NCBI GenBank assembly: GCA_964582985.1
Contig: CAZOUM010000001.1
Location: 1 to 64,000 of the forward strand
From: CAZQYB01 sp964582985
Lineage (GTDB): Bacteria > Planctomycetota > Phycisphaerae > Sedimentisphaerales > Anaerobacaceae
Length of the DNA stretch: 64,000 nt
Reading direction: 5' to 3'
The stretch's first letter is position 1, and each line of letters opens with the position of its first letter. This document shows, one piece after another, positions 8,411 through 15,045 of the stretch. The notes under the pieces are model-generated. The model was not told the origin of the DNA, ran no database searches, and saw nothing but the letters and a program-made list of their open reading frames with translations. The position numbers were made by a program, and so were the translations under genes.

Positions 8411-9385
8411 GTGCGGTACATCAAGTTTGAAAAAGTCGTAAGAAAAGTCGAATCACTTTGCATAGCGGCCTGCTACGAATTGCCGGAAGATGTTTTGCAC
8501 GCTCTTGAAGAGGCTGCGGAGACCGAATCCAATCCAGCGGCAGTGAAGATATTAAGAAAGCTTGTCGAGAACGCCCGGCAAGCTGCGGCTGAGAAGATAC
8601 CGCTATGTCAGGATACCGGTCTTGCGGTGGTCTTTGTTGAGCAGGGCTGTGAGGTGGCGATAAGAAGCGTCGCTCGTCGCTCGTCGCTCGTCGCTAGCGG
8701 ACAGCGTATAGCGGACAGCGTATACGCTAAACGCTCCACGCTAACCGCTAATCTGTTTGATGCGATCAATGTGGGCGTTGCGGCTGGTTATGAAAAGGGA
8801 TATCTTCGAAAAAGCGTCGTTGGCGACCCTTTGAATGAACGGCGGAATACAGGCTCAAACACGCCGGCTATAATTCATCATACAATTGTGCCAGGCGATA
8901 GGCTCAAAATTACTGTTATGGCCAAAGGTGGCGGGTGCGAGAACAAGAGCGCGTTCAAGATGTTCAAACCGACAGCAGAGAGAAGCGAAATTATTGACTG
9001 GGTTGTTGGTGTTGTCAGCCAAGCCGGCGCCGATGCGTGTCCTCCATTTGTTGTTGGCGTGGGGATTGGAGGCGATTTTGAGCTTTGCTGTTTGCTGAGC
9101 AAAAAAGCATTATTGCGAGATTTATCCGCCAAACGTACGGCGGATTTAGGTCACCCTGCACCAGAAACGGTACAGGATCAGAAGAACAGTGGCGAGTTTT
9201 ATTCGAAACTGGAGGTGGATTTGCTTTCGAGAATCAATGCGCTCGGCCTGGGACCGCAGGGCCTTGGCGGTGATACCACGGCTCTGGCCTGTTTGGTGGA
9301 GACAGCTCCTTGCCATATCGCATCACTTCCGGCAGCGGTAAATATCGAATGCCATTCACACCGACACAAAACTGCCATCATCTAA
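8411..9385 (+). CDS. Fumarate hydratase class I alpha subunit with two repeat-derived insertions
   Basis: This 324-residue class I (Fe-S) fumarase/tartrate dehydratase alpha subunit shows the family landmarks: PLCQDTG, NTPAIIHHTIVPGDRLKI, MAKGGGCENKSAFKM, GVGIGGDFELCCLLSKKALL and INALGLGPQGLGGDTTAL. The first, fourth-block and GGDT cysteine context fits 4Fe-4S binding, and the enzyme would hydrate fumarate to malate. Two stretches have no place in the family: residues 87-114, encoded exactly by twelve 7-bp repeats (8669-8752), and about residues 238-258 (DLSAKRTADLGHPAPETVQ), encoded by palindromic elements also present in rsmA. The frame stays open across both. The beta subunit, usually adjacent, is not in the window. 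Its start lies 5 bp after the propeller gene stop. Confidence 0.85.
   Translation: MRYIKFEKVVRKVESLCIAACYELPEDVLHALEEAAETESNPAAVKILRKLVENARQAAAEKIPLCQDTGLAVVFVEQGCEVAIRSVARRSSLVASGQRIADSVYAKRSTLTANLFDAINVGVAAGYEKGYLRKSVVGDPLNERRNTGSNTPAIIHHTIVPGDRLKITVMAKGGGCENKSAFKMFKPTAERSEIIDWVVGVVSQAGADACPPFVVGVGIGGDFELCCLLSKKALLRDLSAKRTADLGHPAPETVQDQKNSGEFYSKLEVDLLSRINALGLGPQGLGGDTTALACLVETAPCHIASLPAAVNIECHSHRHKTAII
8669..8752. repeat. Twelve-heptamer palindromic array translated inside fumarase
   Basis: Exactly twelve 7-bp units fill 84 bp: gtcgctc three times, gtcgcta, then gcggaca and gcgtata twice alternately, then cgctaaa, cgctcca, cgctaac and cgctaat. The last eight form an imperfect 56-bp palindrome (8695-8750) around the perfect core AGCGTATACGCT (8717-8728). 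Because 84 is a multiple of 21, the array adds 28 codons without a frameshift or stop. Confidence 0.9.
9121..9148. repeat. Palindromic element A inside fumarase
   Basis: A 28-bp sequence with stems ATCCGCC (9125-9131) and GGCGGAT (9140-9146) and loop AAACGTAC. The same 28 bp, with one mismatch, is in the rsmA gene on the opposite genomic strand (10643-10670). In both genes it is translated as LSAKRxADL. Confidence 0.9.
9155..9177. repeat. Palindromic element B inside fumarase
   Basis: Inverted repeat CCCTGCACC / GGTACAGG seven bases after element A. A nearly identical copy in the same genomic orientation sits in rsmA at 11362-11383. As rsmA lies on the other strand, the two copies are translated from opposite strands. 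Confidence 0.88.
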
Positions 9386-9486
9386 TGGATGGTTGAACAG
9401 CTCGAAGTTTCAAAAGCCTGGGGAAGCCGGATTATTTCGGTCATGCCTCAAAATCGCCATGTGACACTGGGTTCAGTACTAAACAG

Positions 9487-10575
9487 TTATTCAGCACCGC
9501 TTGTTTGTTTTTGTTGTTTTGCAAGCCAGGACAGGGCTGCTTCATAGACAATCTCGTGGCTACCGTCAAAAATCGTGATTCTGGCGTTGCCGGAAGTTCT
9601 CCTAAACAAAGGGGTCTTTTTTCCGTAAGTTGGGTCGGTCAAAGGCTTCCTTAGGTGGGGCGGCACTTGAGCTTTTTCGACAAAATACTTGATGTCATCT
9701 TCTGATATACGGTCTTTTTGGGAAGCTACGAGATTAAACGCCCTTAAGGAATGGCTGATGGGGACACCTCCGGAATGATGGCCGTCCCTTATTCCTGCGT
9801 TAATGTCCAGCGGCAAATTTACAGCTTGCCCCATAAGGGGCTCGCCCCTAAGGGGCGAGCTGAGATAGGTGACCGGCGATCTTTTTCTGTACTCAAGATC
9901 GATTGCGGTGCTGGTTCCGGGAGGTCCGCCGCAGGATTTGACAATATCGTCTGCGTGATCGCATTTGAGTTTTCTACATTCAGAGTACCAGTCCGCCAGA
10001 TTTGCAATGGGCACCCAGGCTGATACGCCTGCCCAAACATCCGGAGCTCGTCCGGCCATCAATAGAGCGGTATAACCACCGCCGGAGAGCCCTACCAGAT
10101 ATATGCGGCTGGTGTCAACATTTGCGTGCGTTTTGGCGTAATCTACCGCGCTGAGAATATCGGCAATGACTAATTCAGAACCGGTGGCTTGCGGGTTCCT
10201 ATTGGGCCCTCGGAAATTTGGATGTATGAAGACCCAGCCTTTCTCGATGCACCACTGAGCGTAGGGAACAGACATTCCTTGTAGGTAATTTCCCGACCAA
10301 GTATGCAACGCAACCAGTAAGGGAACAGACTTTTTTGTGTTTGGGGCATAGAAGAGGGCAGGCTGCGCGGTCGCAGACCCCTTCTTACCGGGGGTGGAAT
10401 CTGCAGAGCTTATGTATTCGATTTGGCTTATCTTTTGGGGCCAGCCTGCCAAATTTGTCTCAAGCTCTCTGCTGCCTTTCAGGTGGGATAAGTTAGTGCA
10501 CGATATGACTCCTAAGGCTGCTAAGACTACGATGGCTGTTGTCACGGGAAATAATTGTTTTTGCCTCGACTTCAT
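9487..10575 (-). CDS. Secreted alpha/beta-hydrolase (prolyl oligopeptidase/esterase type) lipoprotein
   Basis: The 362-residue protein starts with a lipoprotein-like signal peptide (hydrophobic VTTAIVVLAALGVISC, Cys ~26). The fold is an alpha/beta hydrolase: LLVALHTWSG near the oxyanion strand, nucleophile elbow GLSGGGY and a C-terminal GSHEIVY segment that could supply the His. It resembles the S9/acetyl-xylan-esterase group, which cleaves peptides or carbohydrate esters. The substrate is not known. A palindromic insertion (9824-9860) adds about eleven residues (SPLRGEPLMGQ) between the conserved segments RRSPVTYLS and AVNLPLDINAGIRDGH. The gene is 9 bp downstream of rsmA and is probably the last gene of the ribE-pdxA-rsmA operon. 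Confidence 0.75.
   Translation of the reverse strand: MKSRQKQLFPVTTAIVVLAALGVISCTNLSHLKGSRELETNLAGWPQKISQIEYISSADSTPGKKGSATAQPALFYAPNTKKSVPLLVALHTWSGNYLQGMSVPYAQWCIEKGWVFIHPNFRGPNRNPQATGSELVIADILSAVDYAKTHANVDTSRIYLVGLSGGGYTALLMAGRAPDVWAGVSAWVPIANLADWYSECRKLKCDHADDIVKSCGGPPGTSTAIDLEYRKRSPVTYLSSPLRGEPLMGQAVNLPLDINAGIRDGHHSGGVPISHSLRAFNLVASQKDRISEDDIKYFVEKAQVPPHLRKPLTDPTYGKKTPLFRRTSGNARITIFDGSHEIVYEAALSWLAKQQKQTSGAE
9824..9860. repeat. Palindromic element C inside the hydrolase gene
   Basis: Two overlapping hairpin units (GCCCC ataa GGGGC, then GCTCGCCCC taa GGGGCGAGC at 9840-9860) form a tandem palindrome in frame. The second has a perfect 9-bp stem. It is translated as SPLRGEPLMGQ on the minus strand. 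Confidence 0.82.
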
Positions 10576-10584
10576 TTGTAATCC

Positions 10585-11643
10585 TTACTTTCTGTTTAGT
10601 TGTTCGCTGCTTCGGTACCTATGGCATAAATACCTATGGCACAAATCCGCCGCACGTTTGGCGGATAAATTTGCGATGGCGATGTAATCTTCGGGCGATA
10701 GCTGGTCGGGGCGCTTGGTTGGGTCGATGGAGCATTGCTTGAAGATTTCGGGCCAATCGTCGATTTCCGCAAGCTTGCCCGCCGTCCGTATGGCGGGCTT
10801 TCCCGTGAAGAATTTTGTGCACGTTTTCAACATCTTTCGGCGGTGCTGCAAAAAGAGGCTTACTACGTTGCTGAAGAGCTCAAAATTATGAATCCGGCTT
10901 GCTTTTTTCTTTTTGCGAACAAAACTTACCATTGCTGAGTCAACCTTCGGCTGGGGCCAAAAGACTGTCGGTTTCAAGACCCTTATTGTTTTTACATCGC
11001 CAGCAGCGGCCAAGAAGATGCTCAGCGTGCCGTAGTGTCTTTGGCCTGGCGCGGCCGTGATTCGCTGGGCCACTTCTTTTTGGACTGTGACATACATCCC
11101 ATCGGCAGTTACCGGGCCTGTAAGCAAGTTCAGGATTACCGGTGAGGCTGCGTTATAAGGCAGATTTGCGACTAACAGAATGCGGCCGGCGTATTCGCCG
11201 TTTAGAGGCGTTCCGCGAATTTTTCGGCAAAGCTGAATTGCTTTTATAACGGCTCGGTTGATAGTGCTCTTGGTCTCGAGGATATCGGTGTTGATAATTC
11301 GGACCTTGGGCCCGCCGGTGAGAGGCGTCCCGCGGACAAGGATATTTTTGGCTCGGGCTCGCCCTGCACCAGAGCGGTACAGGGCGAGTTGTGTTTTTGC
11401 AATTTGGGCAAGAACTTTGTCGCGTTCGACGGCGATGACCATACCGGCCCGCCCGGCCAAAGCCTCGGTCAAAGAGCCCGTACCGCAGCCGACCTCGAGT
11501 ACGATGTCGTTGTTTCTGATATGTGCAGAATCAACAAGCAACCGCATCAGATTCAGGTCGATGAGAAAATGTTGGCCGAGCCGCTTGTTCGGAAAAACGC
11601 CTGCTGATGCAAGCAACTGTTGGATTTGCTTCTTCGTCTGCAT
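10585..11643 (-). CDS. rsmA: 16S rRNA adenine dimethyltransferase RsmA (KsgA), enlarged by repeat insertions
   Basis: Family hallmarks are FPNKRLGQHFLIDLN, SAM motif I VLEVGCGTGSLTEAL, the catalytic NLPYNAASPV (motif IV) and WPQPKVDSAMVSF. The enzyme dimethylates two adjacent adenines near the 3' end of 16S rRNA. Typical proteins have 260-290 residues and this one has 352. The excess maps to repeat-derived blocks: LALYRSGAGRARA and RGTPLTGGPK after motif I, IRGTPLNGEYAGR before NLPY, GKPAIRTAGK near the C-terminal domain, and the tail LSAKRAADLCHRYLCHRYRSSEQ. All core motifs are intact and the frame is open, so the protein is probably functional with surface loops enlarged. It is the third gene of the ribE-pdxA-rsmA-hydrolase run. 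Confidence 0.9.
   Translation of the reverse strand: MQTKKQIQQLLASAGVFPNKRLGQHFLIDLNLMRLLVDSAHIRNNDIVLEVGCGTGSLTEALAGRAGMVIAVERDKVLAQIAKTQLALYRSGAGRARAKNILVRGTPLTGGPKVRIINTDILETKSTINRAVIKAIQLCRKIRGTPLNGEYAGRILLVANLPYNAASPVILNLLTGPVTADGMYVTVQKEVAQRITAAPGQRHYGTLSIFLAAAGDVKTIRVLKPTVFWPQPKVDSAMVSFVRKKKKASRIHNFELFSNVVSLFLQHRRKMLKTCTKFFTGKPAIRTAGKLAEIDDWPEIFKQCSIDPTKRPDQLSPEDYIAIANLSAKRAADLCHRYLCHRYRSSEQLNRK
10617..10646. repeat. 15-bp tandem duplication at the 3' end of rsmA
   Basis: Two copies of ACCTATGGCAYAAAT lie head to tail and encode the repeated residues CHRYLCHRY in the RsmA tail, next to palindromic element A. Confidence 0.85.
10643..10670. repeat. Palindromic element A inside rsmA
   Basis: Stems ATCCGCC (10645-10651) and GGCGGAT (10660-10666). 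The 28-bp unit matches the fumarase copy at 9121-9148 in inverted orientation with one mismatch. It encodes LSAKRAADL near the C-terminus. Confidence 0.9.
10777..10798. repeat. Palindromic element A variant inside rsmA
   Basis: Stem GCCCGCC, 8-nt loop GTCCGTAT, stem GGCGGGC. The stem length and loop size are those of element A, and the minus-strand loop (ATACGGAC) resembles AAACGTAC. It encodes KPAIRTAG, an insertion in the RsmA C-terminal domain. Confidence 0.75.
11193..11220. repeat. Palindromic element D, copy 1, inside rsmA
   Basis: Flanking inverted bases ATTCGC (11193-11198) and GCGAAT (11215-11220) enclose a 21-bp core (11197-11217) that matches copy 2 at 11314-11334 with three mismatches. 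It is translated as RGTPLNG. Confidence 0.8.
11314..11334. repeat. Element D, copy 2, inside rsmA
   Basis: A second 21-bp copy of the core at 11197-11217 (consensus GCCGKTKAGAGGCGTYCCGCG), 117 bp away in the same gene and same frame. It is translated as RGTPLTG. Confidence 0.8.
11358..11388. repeat. Palindromic element B inside rsmA
   Basis: A 13-bp stem, CTCGCCCTGCACC / GGTACAGGGCGAG, with one mismatched position and loop AGAGC. Its core is the same as the fumarase copy at 9155-9177. It is translated on the minus strand as LALYRSGAGRA. Confidence 0.88.
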
Positions 11644-11647
11644 CGTT

Positions 11648-11752
11648 AAAACTAAAAACTTAAAGCTAAAAGTGAAAAACTACAACTCATTGAGTTCGTA
11701 GTTGATAGTTCGTAGTTCGTAGTTCGTCGACGAACAATAAACTATGAACAAA
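11648..11752. repeat. Fifteen-heptamer array in the pdxA-rsmA gap
   Basis: The array runs in a constant 7-bp register for 105 bp. Five A-rich units (aaaacta type) and caactca are followed by inverted units ttgagtt, cgtagtt, gatagtt, cgtagtt, cgtagtt and cgtcgac, then units inverted again (gaacaat, aaactat, gaacaaa). It contains the perfect palindrome GTTCGTCGACGAAC at 11722-11735. It lies just upstream of rsmA, so the rsmA leader RNA must fold through it. Confidence 0.85.
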
Positions 11753-11760
11753 AAAACTGA

Positions 11761-12819
11761 TTACACCGTGGCTTTACGTTTTTCGCTTTGCGTTTTACGC
11801 TTTTTTGTTGTGGCCATTTGTATTGCAGTGATTATGGCTGATTTCATACCGGCAGGGTTGGCAAGGCCCTGACCTGCAATGTCGAAGGCTGTTCCATGGG
11901 CGGGCGATGTTCTAATTATAGGAATTCCAATGGTGATATTAACGGCCTTTTCAAATGCAAGCAGCTTCACGGGTATCATACCCTGGTCGTGATACATTGC
12001 CACTACTGCGTCAAACTCGCCCCGTACAGCTCGGAGAAAGAGTGTGTCGGCGGGAAAAGGGCCGAAGCAATTTATTCCTTGCTCCTGGGCTAAAAGAATG
12101 GCAGGTGATATTATCCGCTGCTCCTCGTCACCAAACTGGCTGTCTTCACCGGCGTGCGGATTAAGCGCTGCGACACCTATTTTGGGATTTGTCAGGCCAA
12201 AGTATTCCTTCAATGCAGTATTTAGGAGGTCAATCGGTTCAAAGACACAGCCGATTGTGAACTTGTGGCGAACCTCAAATAATGCGTGGTGAATTGTTGC
12301 CAGCGCCAGCTTTATGGGGCCGGCGAGGAACATCATCGCGTATCGCGGCGATTTGCAGCGGTCGGCGAGCATTTCGGTATGGCCGGGCCATTTGGCGCCA
12401 GCTAAATTCCAGCTTGTTTTACTAATGGGCGCGGTTGTTATAGCATCAATTACCTCCGCTCGCGCGGCATCAACAGCATCAAGGCAAAACCTCATAGATG
12501 CCTCGCCGGCCACCCTGCTGGGTCCTCTAATCCAGGAGGGTACAGAATACTCATCGTAATCAGCAACAACGACTTTGCAGGGGATATCGGTACTGATTTT
12601 TTCGTGTTGGTAGCGTCCCCAAAAAGGTTCAATCTCAGCTTTGTCGGCGGCGTAGGCGAGCTGCTCGTGCACGCCGAAGATAATGAACTTTGCGGAGCGT
12701 CGGATGTCCGGATCGGCCAGTGCCTTTACGACAACTTCGGGGCCGATACCAGCCGGGTCGCCCATAGTTATGCCTATGACCAGCTGATTGTTTATCGAAT
12801 TGTCACTGTTGTTTTTCAT
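11761..12819 (-). CDS. pdxA: 4-hydroxythreonine-4-phosphate dehydrogenase PdxA
   Basis: The 352-residue protein has ITMGDPAGIGPEVV at the N-terminus, metal-binding histidines in GHTEM, NPHAGE and MYHDQGMIPVK, and the C-terminal RTSPAHGTAFDIAGQG. It oxidises 4-phosphohydroxy-L-threonine with NAD in pyridoxal phosphate synthesis, or is a PdxA2-type relative. The last 14 or so residues (KKRKTQSEKRKATV) are encoded by a 7-bp repeat array and extend beyond the usual end of the family. It starts 13 bp downstream of ribE. Confidence 0.93.
   Translation of the reverse strand: MKNNSDNSINNQLVIGITMGDPAGIGPEVVVKALADPDIRRSAKFIIFGVHEQLAYAADKAEIEPFWGRYQHEKISTDIPCKVVVADYDEYSVPSWIRGPSRVAGEASMRFCLDAVDAARAEVIDAITTAPISKTSWNLAGAKWPGHTEMLADRCKSPRYAMMFLAGPIKLALATIHHALFEVRHKFTIGCVFEPIDLLNTALKEYFGLTNPKIGVAALNPHAGEDSQFGDEEQRIISPAILLAQEQGINCFGPFPADTLFLRAVRGEFDAVVAMYHDQGMIPVKLLAFEKAVNITIGIPIIRTSPAHGTAFDIAGQGLANPAGMKSAIITAIQMATTKKRKTQSEKRKATV
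11771..11805. repeat. Five-heptamer array forming the 3' end of pdxA
   Basis: Five units of the form GYTTTNC (gctttac, gtttttc, gctttgc, gttttac, gcttttt) lie just inside the stop codon of pdxA. They encode a basic, Lys/Arg-rich C-terminal tail. Confidence 0.75.
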
Positions 12820-12832
12820 AACAGCATTTTGC

Positions 12833-13474
12833 TTAAAAGCCCAATTCTTTTAACTTTTCTACAGTCAGCTTTTCTTTATGCGGCAGAATCTTTTCGAGCT
12901 GCTTTTTTATTATTTTGGCGATTATGTCCGTTTCGATATTAACCACATCTGCGATTTTTGCTCGGCCCAGCGTGGTTTTTTTCAGCGTCTCAGGTATTAT
13001 AGCAGCGCTGAAGCTGCTTTCGTTCATACCAACTATCGTCAGAGAAATTCCGTCGACGGCAACCGAGCCTTTGGCCACCATTTGGTCGAGCAGTTCCGAG
13101 CTTGCGGCAAACTCTATATCGGCGAACTGGCCTTGCCTATGAATCGTTTTTATTGTTGCTGTACCGTCGGTATGGCCGAGCACGAAATGCCCGCCGAGGC
13201 GGTCGGAGGGTTTTAGGGCACGTTCGATGTTGACCGACGAGGAGGGTTTTAGTTTGCTGAGGGCCGATTTTTCGAGCGTCTCGGAGCTTACGTCAAAGGT
13301 CGCCAGGCCACTTTCGAGCCCAGCGATGGTCAGGCAAACGCCGTTTACAGCTATGCTGTCGCCGATTTTGGTCTGGTCGGCCAAGTGCCCTAAGTCGATG
13401 GTTATCTGCATCGCAGATGCGCCTTGGCGAACTGATTTTGCCGTGCAAACTGCTTCTATAAGCCCTGTAAACAT
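12833..13474 (-). CDS. ribE: Riboflavin synthase alpha subunit
   Basis: This 213-residue protein has the duplicated lumazine-binding domain: MFTGLIEAVC at the N-terminus, GDSIAVNGVCLTI and FDVSSETLEKS in the first half, and GGHFVLGHTDGTA, GSVAVDGISLTIV and IIPETLKKTTL in the second. It converts two 6,7-dimethyl-8-ribityllumazine molecules to riboflavin. It is the first gene of the minus-strand operon that continues into pdxA, so two cofactor pathways are joined to a ribosome maturation enzyme. Confidence 0.95.
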   Translation of the reverse strand: MFTGLIEAVCTAKSVRQGASAMQITIDLGHLADQTKIGDSIAVNGVCLTIAGLESGLATFDVSSETLEKSALSKLKPSSSVNIERALKPSDRLGGHFVLGHTDGTATIKTIHRQGQFADIEFAASSELLDQMVAKGSVAVDGISLTIVGMNESSFSAAIIPETLKKTTLGRAKIADVVNIETDIIAKIIKKQLEKILPHKEKLTVEKLKELGF

Positions 13475-13586
13475 AAGAAACCTAGTTCAAATTGACAGTC
13501 GATTACGAATCATTTATAATTGATTTTAGCGTTTGGTTCTCTTTTATCAATAGTCAATTTTCGTACAGGAAAGGCTGGAGTTAATT

Positions 13587-14081
13587 ATGAACACGTTCTG
13601 GCTGAAAGCGGCTGTTGTCGCGGTTGTAGTCGTGGGCTCGATTGTTGTGGTAATCGCCTTTTTGCCTAAGTCTGGGCCGGAACCCGAACCAAAGACTGTT
13701 TACGATGTATGGAAACAAGACGACGAGCGACTACGGGCCGATCCGCAGCCTAAAGAACCACCAGAACCAACGGAGTCGCAGCAGTCAGGTAATGATGGTC
13801 AAACCGCTGAGCCGACCAAGCCGCCATTCCGAGAACTTTCCGAGATAGAAAGGATAGACGCAGAGAGACTTTTCAATGTGGCTATTCAGCATCGGAAAAT
13901 GGGCAGGCTTCAAGGTATAGGGCTTAGAACAATGGTCGATTGTTGCCGCCAGATAATTGAGAAATATCCGGACAGCGAATACGCTTTCAAAGCAAAGAGG
14001 ATGTTGGCTGACATTCCGGAGCGATTCCGTCCCCGATACAATATTACCGAAGAAGAAATCGACCTTGGGGACTGGAAATAA
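13587..14081 (+). CDS. Small single-pass membrane protein of unknown function
   Basis: This 164-residue protein has one N-terminal helix (LKAAVVAVVVVGSIVVVIAFL, ~6-26), a Pro/Glu/Gln-rich linker (~30-80) and a small helical domain (AERLFNVAIQHRKMG, TMVDCCRQIIEKYPDSEYAFKAKRMLADI). The last segment looks like a single tetratricopeptide-type repeat of the kind in BamD/YbgF proteins. ATG 13587 follows ctggagt. It is divergent from ribE and 35 bp ahead of the ThyA-like gene. No function is assigned. Confidence 0.6.
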   Translation: MNTFWLKAAVVAVVVVGSIVVVIAFLPKSGPEPEPKTVYDVWKQDDERLRADPQPKEPPEPTESQQSGNDGQTAEPTKPPFRELSEIERIDAERLFNVAIQHRKMGRLQGIGLRTMVDCCRQIIEKYPDSEYAFKAKRMLADIPERFRPRYNITEEEIDLGDWK

Positions 14082-14116
14082 AAAAATCAAAATTGAATTA
14101 ATGGAGCAGGACGTAA

Positions 14117-15007
14117 ATGACCCCCGCTGCATCGTGGGCTGACATACCTGTGATAGCTGTTGCCGCCGCCTGTCTGCCCGAGGCCTGGGAGAAAGCTGTT
14201 CTGGCGGTGTGGGACAATGGTCTTGAGGTTAGAACCGAGTATGATAAGCCTGAAGACCCACACAGCAAAGACGCAACAGTGGTGGTTACCATTACCAACC
14301 CTCTCGGTGAGCCGAGAATTCACAAGAACTTTCCCGGTGGTCCTGCGGAGCTTGAGGTGTATCGGCAGGAGGTTGTGGGTGGTATTCACGACCACTGGAT
14401 TGACCCGGCTGGGGGCAAGTGGACCTATACCTATCACGAACGATTGTTTTCGTATTGTCCGGTGGAAAACATACGAGACGCTGATACTACGAAACCATTC
14501 AGGAAAGTTGACCAGGTTCAATATATTATCGACTGCCTTTCGCGGACTGGCCATAGCCGGAGGGCACAGGCGACAACCTGGATGCCCACCGCTGACCCAG
14601 AGACAAAAGACCCGCCCTGTCTTCAGCGGATTTGGTGTCGGCTGGTGGCAAACGAAGGGGGCGAGATGTCACTTAATATGAATACACACTGGCGCAGCAG
14701 AGACTTGTACAAGGCATGGTTTATGAATGTGTATGCTTTTACCGAGCTTCAAAGAGTGATTGCCGAGGGAATATCGATGAAGATAAATCGGCCAGTGAAG
14801 GTGGGTAGATATGTCGACATAAGTGATTCGCTGCATATATACGGCAGGTATTTTGATGAGGTGGCTGGTGAGGTGGAAAAGATGCGGCAAAGCCCATTTA
14901 GTGAACGGGCCTGGGAGAGCACTCACCCGGCTTTTGAGATAATCACGCAAGAGGCAAGGGAAAAATTGGCACAAGACCCAGACTGGTACGCCAGGGCTAA
15001 AGGTTAA
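14117..15007 (+). CDS. Divergent thymidylate-synthase superfamily protein
   Basis: The 296-residue protein has ThyA landmarks in the C-terminal half: a DPPCLQ nucleophile loop with Cys168, a RSRDLYKAWFMNVYAFTEL segment matching the QRSxDxxLGxPFNIxxYAxL block (Asn conserved), and DSLHIYGRYFDEV matching the DxHIYxNHxxQ block. The His usually following PPC is Leu, and the GxP part of the binding block is AWFM. The N-terminal domain (~1-100, GLEVRTEYDKPEDP, GGIHDHWID) is unlike bacterial ThyA. It could be a thymidylate synthase, a pyrimidine hydroxymethylase or a non-catalytic homologue. The nearby nrdR and ATP-cone genes fit a nucleotide-metabolism setting. Confidence 0.7.
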   Translation: MTPAASWADIPVIAVAAACLPEAWEKAVLAVWDNGLEVRTEYDKPEDPHSKDATVVVTITNPLGEPRIHKNFPGGPAELEVYRQEVVGGIHDHWIDPAGGKWTYTYHERLFSYCPVENIRDADTTKPFRKVDQVQYIIDCLSRTGHSRRAQATTWMPTADPETKDPPCLQRIWCRLVANEGGEMSLNMNTHWRSRDLYKAWFMNVYAFTELQRVIAEGISMKINRPVKVGRYVDISDSLHIYGRYFDEVAGEVEKMRQSPFSERAWESTHPAFEIITQEAREKLAQDPDWYARAKG

Positions 15008-15045
15008 GAACCAGCGGCTGGGCGACAATGACAATGGTATAGACA

